A stretch of DNA of 7,092 nucleotides, taken from NCBI GenBank assembly GCA_017959135.1, contig JAGDBH010000291.1:1-7092 (forward strand), in the 5' to 3' direction. Positions 1 through 7,072 of the stretch are shown here, piece by piece. The stretch is from Succinivibrio sp. (lineage in GTDB: Bacteria > Pseudomonadota > Gammaproteobacteria > Enterobacterales > Succinivibrionaceae). Every line of letters starts with the position of its first letter. Position 1 is the first letter of the stretch. The translations under genes and the position numbers were made by a program. Below the pieces are notes generated by a model. It ran no database searches and had not been told where the DNA came from. It was given only the letters and a program-made list of their open reading frames with translations.

Positions 1-2668
1 AGTAGTGCTGTCTTATAGAGTCAACATTCGCTCTCTTTATATCAGCCATGAAGCTCTTGTTCTCTGAAGCTTCCTTGAATAATGGGCGAGAGTCATCTAC
101 AGAGCTGTCATCAGAGTCACTCTTTACTCTTACCTTTATGCGCTCAATCTTGGAATCATCAATCTTTCCAAGGCACAGATAGGTATTGAAATCAGAGATA
201 ATCTGCAAAGCTCTTGCACACTGACCGTCACAGAGATCATCCTTCTTTGAGGTAGGTGACTCATATGGGTCGATTGCATCAATAACAGCCTGCTCCACAT
301 TCATAGCGTTATAGGCTTTTGAAAGCTCTACGGTTAAATACTGCATCAGCTCGTGGAATCTGTCTCTTAGAGCATTCTTGTCAGTAATCAGAGAGCCGTT
401 ATCGGCAATAAAGAAGTTATAAGCCTCGCGCTCGTTCTCAGGGTAATCCTCAACGTTCTTACGCTCAATCTCCCAGAATCTTAGGATATCTGCAAGCATT
501 ACATCAAAGAACACACCATTGCGCATAGACTCAAGATTATCCTCACGCATCTTGGTTAATGCCTTTGCAAAACGATAGGCGTTGCTTGAACGACCGCCGC
601 TGAAGTTTGTAAGGTAATTGTCTCGAGCCATGTCCTCACTGATTTCAATGAAGCTTCTGAAACGGCCGAAGGTTCCTGCTACGACATCACAGGATGCCAG
701 CTGTCTGAATTTTTTTATGGCATTGGCATGTGCGATTCTCAGAGCCTGTTCGCCTGACTCTCTGGCATACTTGCCAAGACGGCTTCTTAAAGCCTGAGCC
801 ATATTCTTAATACTGTCATGGAATTTTTCTTTTCCATAGTTGTAATCAGTAAAGTTATCCTTCAGGAAGGATGACAGATACTGAATACCGCCGTCATTAG
901 CCTTTAAAACCTCTGAAATAACAGGAGTATCCTCAGGTCTGCCCATCTGTTTATAGTGATTGAACTCATAAACATATTTCATGTCAGGATCTTTTACGAT
1001 TTCCTGCTTATAGGCATCAATATAGTGCTGATATTCAGGACGAATACCGGTTTCCACATCCTCTGAACTGAATTCATAAACATCATTCTTTGAATGCAGA
1101 TTTGGACGTCTTACAAAGAAGAACTGATTGAATTCCTGACCGTGAGCCCAGTTCTGAATCCAGCCAGTAGCATAACGCTCCATAGCAGTAGTAATTGTCT
1201 TGCCGATATCAGAAAGTGAAGCTGCTTCCTTGCCGATATCACGGGTAAAACAGGCGTCAAACTTGGTAAAGGCACCTACAACAGGAATTTTCTCGTAGGA
1301 AGCTCTATCCTCTGGCTCCTTACCGATATTCTCATAAACCCAGGATGACAGATATGGAGTTACCTCAGCAACTTCACCCTGACCTTCCACGCTTGAGCAA
1401 AACAGCAGAACATCAATCTCATGACGCTGACAGTATCTTTCAATCAGATAGCCAACCTTACCACGACGGATAAACTCTGTTGCGGTATTCTGTCCGTTCT
1501 TAGCCAGACCATCAGCATCCTTCCAGATAGAAATCTCTTCTCTCTTTCTTGAACGGGCACCAGGGAAATCCAGCACATCAAAGTTTCCTGACTGAGACTG
1601 AGATGGTACAGGGAAACTGATTTCGGCTGTAGCAAATGCAAGGATTGGGAATCTTATCTTGGCAATATCAGAGGCATCACGGTTAAGAGCGATATCGACC
1701 ACTAAAGGAAGCTCTTCTCTGAATACACCATCTAAGGCATGAATATCAATAAGAGTCTTCTGAGGGATCTGCATGAGCTTACCGTCAATCTCGGTAACAA
1801 AGGCATTAAGCGGAGCATAAACCTCACGCATACCCTTGAATTTCTCCATCTCAGGAGCAATGGTTTCATACAGATTGTTAAAGGCCTTCAGATTTCCCCA
1901 GAATAAGGAGAATAATCTGCCTCTACCCTTAAGATTCAAAGAGCCGATAATACGTCTTACCTGATTCCAGAAGGCACAGTCCGGTTTAAACTCCTCGGAC
2001 ATCAGACAGCAGAAGGCTGCATGAGAATATACGTACTCTGAAAGTTCGACAATATCATTCTCGGTTACATATGACTTCTCATCGTCCTTAAGCTGATAGT
2101 CCGGAGCTTTTAGCTCTTCAAACAGAGCATCAAGCTTTGCTTTATCCTTAAAGCGGCTGTCATACTCAATCATGAAGTCCTTGGCAGCCTCAAGATTCAT
2201 ATCCAGGTAGAAGGAGTTGACCAGAATCTTGATAAGTTCAACTTCGTTCAGAATCTTCAAGGTAACAGGAAATCCCTTAACAGCAGGAGAAGTCATGCGG
2301 GTGAATCTTGTTACAAGACCGGTTGCCTCACGATTACCGCCTGTTGGGTTTAAATGATGGAAAAAGGAAATTTCCTTACCTTCCCAGTTTGCAACCAGTC
2401 CTTCACCGCCGCCATTTGAAGCAAGTGCAGATACAAGGTAGCTCTTGCCAGCCTGAGATGCACCGAACACACCAATGGTTGAATTAACGGGAAGAACCTC
2501 ATGAGCAGCGTCTGCCATGTTATGAAGCTGACAGATGGAAATACCAAGGGCATTCTCTTCATTTCTAAGCTCAGCCTCATCCAGGGCAGCCTTTTCTACC
2601 CACTTATATGCCCTGTTGCAGCACTGAGCCAGAAGATTCAGACGATTGTCTTTAAATTCGTTTTTCAT
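1..2668 (-). CDS. srfC: SrfC-family virulence-associated GTPase (3' end missing)
   Basis: The frame opens with ATG at 2668 and stays open for 889 codons to the left edge, so the C-terminus is missing. Visible motifs are a P-loop GASQAGKS at residues 69-76, a possible switch-I segment with T116 and T120 in ATGLVTR, a G3-like DFPG at 367-370 and a G4-like TKFD at 468-471. Together they indicate a GTPase, and the DxPG and TKxD forms are those of dynamin-like GTPases. About 250 residues separate the switch-I segment from DFPG, far more than in a minimal G domain, so a large insertion is likely. The remainder is charged and appears mostly helical, with no signal peptide or membrane segment, suggesting a cytosolic or peripheral protein. 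The SrfC assignment rests on the P-loop, the position directly after srfB, and overall resemblance from memory. Known SrfC proteins are annotated as putative virulence effectors of unproven biochemistry. The ATG is supported by AAGGAA ten bases upstream. Lysine codons are mostly AAG. Confidence 0.85.
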   Translation of the reverse strand, partial: MKNEFKDNRLNLLAQCCNRAYKWVEKAALDEAELRNEENALGISICQLHNMADAAHEVLPVNSTIGVFGASQAGKSYLVSALASNGGGEGLVANWEGKEISFFHHLNPTGGNREATGLVTRFTRMTSPAVKGFPVTLKILNEVELIKILVNSFYLDMNLEAAKDFMIEYDSRFKDKAKLDALFEELKAPDYQLKDDEKSYVTENDIVELSEYVYSHAAFCCLMSEEFKPDCAFWNQVRRIIGSLNLKGRGRLFSLFWGNLKAFNNLYETIAPEMEKFKGMREVYAPLNAFVTEIDGKLMQIPQKTLIDIHALDGVFREELPLVVDIALNRDASDIAKIRFPILAFATAEISFPVPSQSQSGNFDVLDFPGARSRKREEISIWKDADGLAKNGQNTATEFIRRGKVGYLIERYCQRHEIDVLLFCSSVEGQGEVAEVTPYLSSWVYENIGKEPEDRASYEKIPVVGAFTKFDACFTRDIGKEAASLSDIGKTITTAMERYATGWIQNWAHGQEFNQFFFVRRPNLHSKNDVYEFSSEDVETGIRPEYQHYIDAYKQEIVKDPDMKYVYEFNHYKQMGRPEDTPVISEVLKANDGGIQYLSSFLKDNFTDYNYGKEKFHDSIKNMAQALRSRLGKYARESGEQALRIAHANAIKKFRQLASCDVVAGTFGRFRSFIEISEDMARDNYLTNFSGGRSSNAYRFAKALTKMREDNLESMRNGVFFDVMLADILRFWEIERKNVEDYPENEREAYNFFIADNGSLITDKNALRDRFHELMQYLTVELSKAYNAMNVEQAVIDAIDPYESPTSKKDDLCDGQCARALQIISDFNTYLCLGKIDDSKIERIKVRVKSDSDDSSVDDSRPLFKEASENKSFMADIKRANVDSIRQHY

Positions 2669-2674
2669 AAAAAA

Positions 2675-5600
2675 TTATTCCTTATCAAGAATCAAACCGT
2701 CATTATTCCAGTATTCATCACCATCACTGACAGTCTTAAGACTCAGCTTCAGATAACTTGTACAATCATCAGAGCCGGAGCCTGAAGTGTCCTTTGCATT
2801 TGTAATCTTTAAGATAAAGATATCCTGCTCAAGAGATTTCTCCTGCTCACGAACAAAGCCCAGACACTTTCCTAAAGGAGAATCCTTTCTTAAGGCCTCA
2901 TTTTCAACCTTGATTGTGATATCAAAATAATGAGGACCGCTGTCACCAGGTCTTACACCTTTTACAGCCGCGGTAATCTCATCTAATTTATTCTGCTCTT
3001 TTCTACGTAAGGCATTGATGGCATCCTCAACACACAGACACAGTTCACGGAGGAACAGTCCCTTAACCTTAGTTCTCTCGGCAGCTGCTGTGTTTTCGAT
3101 TGCCCCAAAGACCGAAGATAAATGACTCTGTTTGTAGGCATCATAGCCTTCCTTGCGTTTATCCTCAGCCTTGCCGGCTGCATTAGTAAGCTTTGCCATT
3201 AAACCTGTCTGCTTTAGGGTTGCTGCCTGCTGATTACCAGCCTCCATAGCCTGATTATCAAACTGACTGATAACAGCAGCATATGGACTGTCAAAATCTA
3301 AAACCTTAAGTGCACTTCGGTCTGCGCCATACATGAGTGAAGCGTGACTCTTTGCCAGAGAAATATCACTTTCAATGGTATTTAGACCTTCCATAGCCTT
3401 GTCAAAGATTTCCAGTGCCTTATCAGGGAAATGATCCTGATGGCTTGGGTATAGCAGGCAGAATAAATCTGTATTGAGCTTGGACCTGCCCTCAGGTGTA
3501 AATTCAATATCATCGATATCAGGTACAATCCATTTCTTGGTTGCCTTTACAGATGAGAGTTCGCTGATTTTCTTGTAAGGCTCGATGTGATAGAGCATGG
3601 TTGCCATAAATGCCTGCTCATCAAACTGACGATAACCAAGATTTACCGGCAGAGTTGAATGTAGACTCTTCTCGGATAACACATCTGAAACAAGCTCAAG
3701 CTTTGATCTGTTGGCATTATCATCAAGATAGTTTGCATCCAGATCAATTTCCTCACCTTCATCCGCAGCCTTTCTTTCCTTAAGCTCGGCGGTGGTGTAG
3801 AACCTGTATTTGACTTCTCTGTCTTCTAAGCGACACTGCTCATCAACCTTACCCATAAATCTTGCAGGAGATGGAGCCTCCTGATAGTTAGGGTTGATTC
3901 TGAAGGTTGAAAGATTGCTGATATTAGACTGTTTGATATAGCCTAAAAGAGCGCCGACAACAACAGAGGTCTTAGGATCTCCGATCTTGCCATTCTCAAG
4001 TGTGAATGAAGGATACCAGCTGCCGCACTTGTACTCATGCAGACTGATGATTCTTCTAGGTGAAAGATGAGAGTTGCTTTCAATTAAGGTTCTGATACCA
4101 GGGATCTTTGAAGGACGGCCGGTTAAAATCAGAACGTCACACTGATAGGTATTAACAATGGTGTTCAGATAGTTCAGTGATGAACATACATCATAGCGAT
4201 CACCTACGGAAATCTCATGATTGATTTTGTAGATATCAAACTCTAAAGGAATCTTAAAAAACTTGTAATCATCTCCAAGATGCTTGGTAATGAAGTTTGA
4301 AACACATTCATCTACACAAGGTTTCTTTTTTCGGTCAAAGCTTTCGATTCTTGCACGATCTTCCTTTGTATCTAATGCTTCACACGAATCAATGCCGTAA
4401 AGGAAGTCCTCTACGGTTCCCTTTGCGATTACACTGGTGGTTCCGGCAGGAACAGTGTTCAGCTTTTCAAGTCTTGAAATGATTCTGTAGGCAATCTTGG
4501 TGAAGACCTGCTCTACAGTCTGGGTTCTGTTTTTAACAAACTCAATACTGTCAGATGAGCCTGTACCGATGATCTTTGCTAAGGCAGATATATCTCCAAG
4601 CTGAGGGACAATCTCCTCCTTGATAAGGTTTAAAACCAGATCATCACCTGCAGTCTTAGAACCATCTTTTAGAATCTCTCGTATTTCTACAGTACCGCTC
4701 TGGTTACCAAGATCCTTCTTTTCTCCTTCATCAGAGTAAACCGCACAAGGATAGCTGTAGTCAGCGATCACAAGATCAGTGGTGCCGCCACCGATATCAA
4801 TAGAGGCAATACGAGCTGATACGTAATCTGCTTTCTTGCTGCCAAATTTATGCTTGTTGTGCTCGTTTACGCGTTTATCTGCATCTGATCTGCGGATATG
4901 CTTGATAAAATCAAGACTGTTGCCACCGAATACCTTCTGAGTCTCGTTATACGGATATACAAGCTGTGAGGTCAGGGTTTCATTCCACTTCAGAATAACT
5001 GCAGGAGCCTTAGGGAACATTGCTGAAGCATTTTCAATGTACTTAAACTCAGTTGCTGGACTCTTGTCATAACCGTAGGCCTTCCAGATCAGACCGATTG
5101 CCTGATAGGCGCATGATCTGAAAACTTCCCTTTCGAGATCGGGCATTGAAGGAGGAGTAGTTAGAACTACTGCCTTAAGTCTGCGAGGTCTTAACGCGTT
5201 AGCCTTGGTCTGACGATAGTGGAAGCTGTTCATCTGCATCATGGCCTGCATAATGATTTCCATCAGCATGAAGGTCATGGTTGATTTGCCTGTATAGTTG
5301 GCAAGAAGCTTACTTTCATCACCGGTATCTGCAAACAGAGCATCACCGTATGAGTTAATGAATCTTGAGATTGGAAGATAGGTTGCTGAGCTTACGTTCT
5401 CATCAAGCTTAAGATAAGAAGTATGGTATCTGTCACCATCCTTTTCCATCTCTCTTACAGGGATCTGATAATAGTGATTGTTGAAATTCCACTTCTCAGA
5501 TGTATTCAGATCATTATCAAACTGCCACAGATAGCGTTTAGGAGAAATAAGTCCTGTATTACCCTCGTTGCCGGCTGAATTTGCACTTAAGTGCTTGGCC

Positions 5601-6697
5601 TCAGCAACCACACGAACCAGTGAAGGCCATACGAAGGAATCCAGCCTGCTTGAGATATCTGAGCAGTAATTGAAGTCGAAATTAGCCTTCTGGAACTGAA
5701 TCTTACTGTCGAAGGTTCCTACATATACATTTTCAACAGCATTCAGATCTCTGATTTCAAGCTGAGGATTGCGCAGCAGAGAAGATGAATGATCATCATC
5801 CTCTTCCATTAGAATACCGCAGGAGCGGGAATTACCCACATCAAGAATCAGACTTACATCTATTGGAGTCTCACTGCCGTTCTCTTCGAAAGGCATAAGT
5901 TTAATATTATTAGGCTCAACAAAGTATTCAAGGAAAGCAATCAGATTCAGATAGTGTTTTTCATAATAGTTCTTTTCAAGCCATTCTTTCTTGATGACCT
6001 CAACTCTGGAATCATTGGTTGTCTTAGGATAGATTTTTTCATAGACACTCTTTGCCCATTCTCTTACGAATGATGCGCCTGATTCGTTGTCATCTAAGAG
6101 CTTGGTAGCTGCATAGCATCCCCTGAAGGTAAAGACATCACTGATATCGGATGTTGAAGGAGCACAGTGAAGAGCTGTGTTTTCATTGTCCAGTTTGGTA
6201 TCAAAGGCAAAGGTGACGTGATATAAACCGCCGGTATCACGATCCTTAACATCAGACATGTTAATAATTCTGGCTCTGGCCCAGTTTATAGGACCTTCGT
6301 CGTGACCTGAGCTGTAATAGCAGATTGGGAACCATACACCGTTGTAAAGGTTAAGTGATTCAATCAGCTCAATAGGACTGTCATCTCCGTATCTGTCGCC
6401 TTTTTCCATGGAGATGTTTTCAGCACCTTCAATAACACACTTATTGGTTGCCTTATCTTCTTTAAATCTTGCAAAATGACGTCCACATAGTGGATGAGGT
6501 GCAAACTGACCTCTAACAACTATGGAAGGATATTTGTCAACGAAATTGTCTTCATCTGAGGAGAAATCGATTTTCGAGTCAAATTCAAAATCGATAAACT
6601 GGATACCTGAATTAGCTACGAGAGAGATTGTCTTGTTGTTTTCATCATTTTTATCTATTAGATTTTTTATTATGATGCGGTCATTTTTTAAATTCAC
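2675..6697 (-). CDS. srfB: SrfB-family protein with Hsp70/actin-like ATPase core
   Basis: This complete frame of 1340 codons ends in TAA six bases before srfC. I chose the GTG at 6697 because GGTGAT, matching the anti-Shine-Dalgarno tail, lies four bases upstream. An in-frame GTG at 6706 would add three residues but has no site of its own. Numbering from 6697, the N-terminus has the segment ANSGIQFIDF (28-37), which I recall as typical of SrfB. The Hsp70/actin ATPase core follows: phosphate-1 loop DVGNSRSCG from D286, WPSLVR from 357, SPKRYLW from 385, phosphate-2 loop DIGGGTTD at 634-641, TAGDD at 682-686, adenosine motif LTGRPSKIPG at 858-867, and DPKTSVVVGA from 907. About 280 residues precede the core and about 420 follow it, including an Ala/Lys/Glu-rich, probably helical stretch near 1147-1247. 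No signal peptide or membrane helix is visible. It probably binds and hydrolyses ATP; its partner is likely SrfC. SrfB proteins I recall are nearer 1000 residues, so this is a long or divergent member. Confidence 0.88.
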   Translation of the reverse strand: MNLKNDRIIIKNLIDKNDENNKTISLVANSGIQFIDFEFDSKIDFSSDEDNFVDKYPSIVVRGQFAPHPLCGRHFARFKEDKATNKCVIEGAENISMEKGDRYGDDSPIELIESLNLYNGVWFPICYYSSGHDEGPINWARARIINMSDVKDRDTGGLYHVTFAFDTKLDNENTALHCAPSTSDISDVFTFRGCYAATKLLDDNESGASFVREWAKSVYEKIYPKTTNDSRVEVIKKEWLEKNYYEKHYLNLIAFLEYFVEPNNIKLMPFEENGSETPIDVSLILDVGNSRSCGILMEEDDDHSSSLLRNPQLEIRDLNAVENVYVGTFDSKIQFQKANFDFNYCSDISSRLDSFVWPSLVRVVAEAKHLSANSAGNEGNTGLISPKRYLWQFDNDLNTSEKWNFNNHYYQIPVREMEKDGDRYHTSYLKLDENVSSATYLPISRFINSYGDALFADTGDESKLLANYTGKSTMTFMLMEIIMQAMMQMNSFHYRQTKANALRPRRLKAVVLTTPPSMPDLEREVFRSCAYQAIGLIWKAYGYDKSPATEFKYIENASAMFPKAPAVILKWNETLTSQLVYPYNETQKVFGGNSLDFIKHIRRSDADKRVNEHNKHKFGSKKADYVSARIASIDIGGGTTDLVIADYSYPCAVYSDEGEKKDLGNQSGTVEIREILKDGSKTAGDDLVLNLIKEEIVPQLGDISALAKIIGTGSSDSIEFVKNRTQTVEQVFTKIAYRIISRLEKLNTVPAGTTSVIAKGTVEDFLYGIDSCEALDTKEDRARIESFDRKKKPCVDECVSNFITKHLGDDYKFFKIPLEFDIYKINHEISVGDRYDVCSSLNYLNTIVNTYQCDVLILTGRPSKIPGIRTLIESNSHLSPRRIISLHEYKCGSWYPSFTLENGKIGDPKTSVVVGALLGYIKQSNISNLSTFRINPNYQEAPSPARFMGKVDEQCRLEDREVKYRFYTTAELKERKAADEGEEIDLDANYLDDNANRSKLELVSDVLSEKSLHSTLPVNLGYRQFDEQAFMATMLYHIEPYKKISELSSVKATKKWIVPDIDDIEFTPEGRSKLNTDLFCLLYPSHQDHFPDKALEIFDKAMEGLNTIESDISLAKSHASLMYGADRSALKVLDFDSPYAAVISQFDNQAMEAGNQQAATLKQTGLMAKLTNAAGKAEDKRKEGYDAYKQSHLSSVFGAIENTAAAERTKVKGLFLRELCLCVEDAINALRRKEQNKLDEITAAVKGVRPGDSGPHYFDITIKVENEALRKDSPLGKCLGFVREQEKSLEQDIFILKITNAKDTSGSGSDDCTSYLKLSLKTVSDGDEYWNNDGLILDKE
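2678..2683 (-). promoter_or_regulatory. Ribosome-binding site of srfC inside the end of srfB
   Basis: AAGGAA on the minus strand spans the last lysine and glutamate codons of srfB, just before its TAA. About ten bases separate AAGGA from the srfC ATG. Ribosomes finishing srfB would therefore cover the srfC initiation region, which implies translational coupling and fixes the srfC start. Confidence 0.7.
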
Positions 6698-6701
6698 TTC
6701 A

Positions 6702-6707
6702 ATCACC
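6702..6707 (-). promoter_or_regulatory. Extended ribosome-binding site deciding the srfB start
   Basis: The minus strand reads GGTGAT, then four bases, then GTG at 6697. GGTGAT is the 3' half of the full anti-Shine-Dalgarno complement, and this spacing suits that half. The site overlaps the alternative GTG at 6706, which argues against initiation there. Confidence 0.5.
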
Positions 6708-6715
6708 CTATGTTG

Positions 6716-6745
6716 AATATATTCTAAAGATATAATTTACCACAA
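6716..6745 (-). promoter_or_regulatory. Candidate sigma-70-type promoter of srfBC
   Basis: On the minus strand a -10-like TATATT (6721-6716, five of six consensus bases) sits 18 bases after a poor -35-like TTGTGG (6745-6740). Transcription would start near 6709, leaving a leader of roughly a dozen bases before the GTG at 6697. The surroundings are very AT-rich, so chance matches are common. Read-through from the tRNA genes upstream is an alternative source of srfBC transcript. Confidence 0.28.
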
Positions 6746-6795
6746 GGAGACTTATGAGAGGATGATTTTGAAATACAAAACAAATATATTGTGAA

Positions 6796-6821
6796 GTACT
6801 ACCAACTTGAAAATCTAGTAC
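6796..6821. repeat. Small inverted repeat in the srfB leader region
   Basis: GTACTA at 6796-6801 and TAGTAC at 6816-6821 are exact reverse complements separated by 14 bases. On the minus strand no T-run follows, so it does not look like an intrinsic terminator. It lies about 100 bases upstream of srfB and could be a regulator-binding site or chance. The rest of 6707-6871 is AT-rich, with no open frame of credible length. Confidence 0.3.
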
Positions 6822-6860
6822 AGTGAAATTAAGAAGAAAAGCTGATTTATAAAGGGGATT

Positions 6861-6959
6861 CAACGTTAGGATGGTGGGTCGTGAGGGGGTCGAACCCGCG
6901 ACCAACGGATTAAGTGTCCGCTGCTCTACCAACTGAGCTAACGACCCATCTAAACGTTG
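6861..6959. repeat. Inverted repeat arms flanking tRNA-Lys
   Basis: CAACGTTAG at 6861-6869 and CTAAACGTTG at 6950-6959 are reverse complements apart from one extra base. They lie immediately outside the tRNA-Lys gene. In the transcript they would form a nine-base-pair helix, with one bulged U, between the 5' leader and 3' trailer, extending the acceptor end of the precursor. Such pairing would be expected to influence RNase P and 3' processing. Each arm also contains the palindrome AACGTT. Confidence 0.5.
6872..6947 (-). tRNA. tRNA-Lys(CUU), with unusual A33
   Basis: A 76-base cloverleaf with encoded CCA fits standard numbering without gaps. The acceptor stem GGGTCGT/ACGACCC is perfect, the D stem GCTC/GAGC is perfect, the D loop holds GG at 18-19, and the anticodon stem GCGGA/TCCGT has one G-U pair. 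The anticodon loop is CACTTAA, giving anticodon CUU at 34-36 (decodes AAG), but position 33 is A where U is nearly universal. The T stem GCGGG/CCCTC has a C50-U64 mismatch, while the T loop TTCGACC is normal. Acceptor, D arm and discriminator A73 match E. coli tRNA-Lys closely. It is the last tRNA of the array, and its 3' end faces srfB about 175 bases away. Either it is a functional variant, a decaying copy in a multicopy set, or the A33 base is an assembly error. Confidence 0.85.
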
Positions 6960-6966
6960 CAAATTG

Positions 6967-6982
6967 GAATCCTAAAGGATTC
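6967..6982. repeat. Perfect palindrome in the Val-Lys tRNA spacer
   Basis: GAATCCTAAAGGATTC forms a six-base-pair stem with a four-base loop in the 43-base spacer between tRNA-Val and tRNA-Lys. On the minus strand it starts eight bases after the Val CCA. No T-run follows, so it is more likely a processing or 3'-end-protecting hairpin than a terminator. A related sequence without a stem, TAAAGGGGATTCAA, lies at the matching place beyond tRNA-Lys (6850-6863), so the spacer units appear to share ancestry. Confidence 0.5.
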
Positions 6983-6990
6983 AAACAAGA

Positions 6991-7068
6991 TGGTGGATGC
7001 TATAGGACTCGAACCTATGACCCTCTGCTTGTAAGGCAGATGCTCTAACCAGACTGAGCTAAGCATCC
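6991..7068 (-). tRNA. tRNA-Val(UAC)
   Basis: A 78-base cloverleaf with encoded CCA. The acceptor stem GGATGCT/AGCATCC, D stem GCTC/GAGC, anticodon stem TCTGC/GCAGA and T stem ATAGG/CCTAT are all fully paired. The loop CTTACAA has U33 and anticodon UAC, which reads valine GUA and, by wobble, other GUN codons. The D loop is ten bases with GG. Discriminator is A73. It stands between two Lys-type tRNA genes, with only four bases to the upstream one and 43 to the downstream one, so the three are almost certainly co-transcribed. Confidence 0.95.
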
Positions 7069-7072
7069 AAAA

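Noticed and set aside
1444..1641. 65-codon minus-strand frame inside srfC
   Set aside because: Overlaps the DFPG region of srfC in another frame; a chance open stretch.
2350..2580. 76-codon minus-strand frame inside srfC
   Set aside because: Overlaps the P-loop coding region in another frame; SrfC motifs are clear in the main frame.
2501..2785. 94-codon plus-strand frame across the srfB-srfC junction
   Set aside because: It lies antisense to two strongly supported genes, has no ribosome-binding site or recognisable domain, and its composition is that of a shadow frame.
2983..3183. 66-codon minus-strand frame inside srfB
   Set aside because: Out-of-frame shadow of the helical C-terminal region of SrfB.
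4297..4482. 61-codon plus-strand frame inside srfB
   Set aside because: Antisense to conserved ATPase-core coding sequence, with no independent support.
6522..6716. 64-codon plus-strand frame over the start of srfB
   Set aside because: Antisense shadow of the srfB N-terminus, low complexity, and no ribosome-binding site seen.
6731..6794. Plus-strand TATAAT followed by AAGGAG and ATG with tiny frames of 3 and 10 codons
   Set aside because: The -10 and ribosome-binding-site matches are good, but there is no -35 at proper spacing, the start would fall inside the ribosome-binding site, and no gene follows. Most likely AT-rich chance.
6796..6821. Intrinsic terminator for the tRNA array
   Set aside because: The stem is only six AT-rich pairs with a 14-base loop and is not followed by a T-run on the minus strand.
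6708..6962. 84-codon minus-strand frame beginning at 6962
   Set aside because: It runs straight through tRNA-Lys. The segment SLAQLVEQRTLNPLV is the familiar false translation of a tRNA-Lys gene, and the remainder is spacer.
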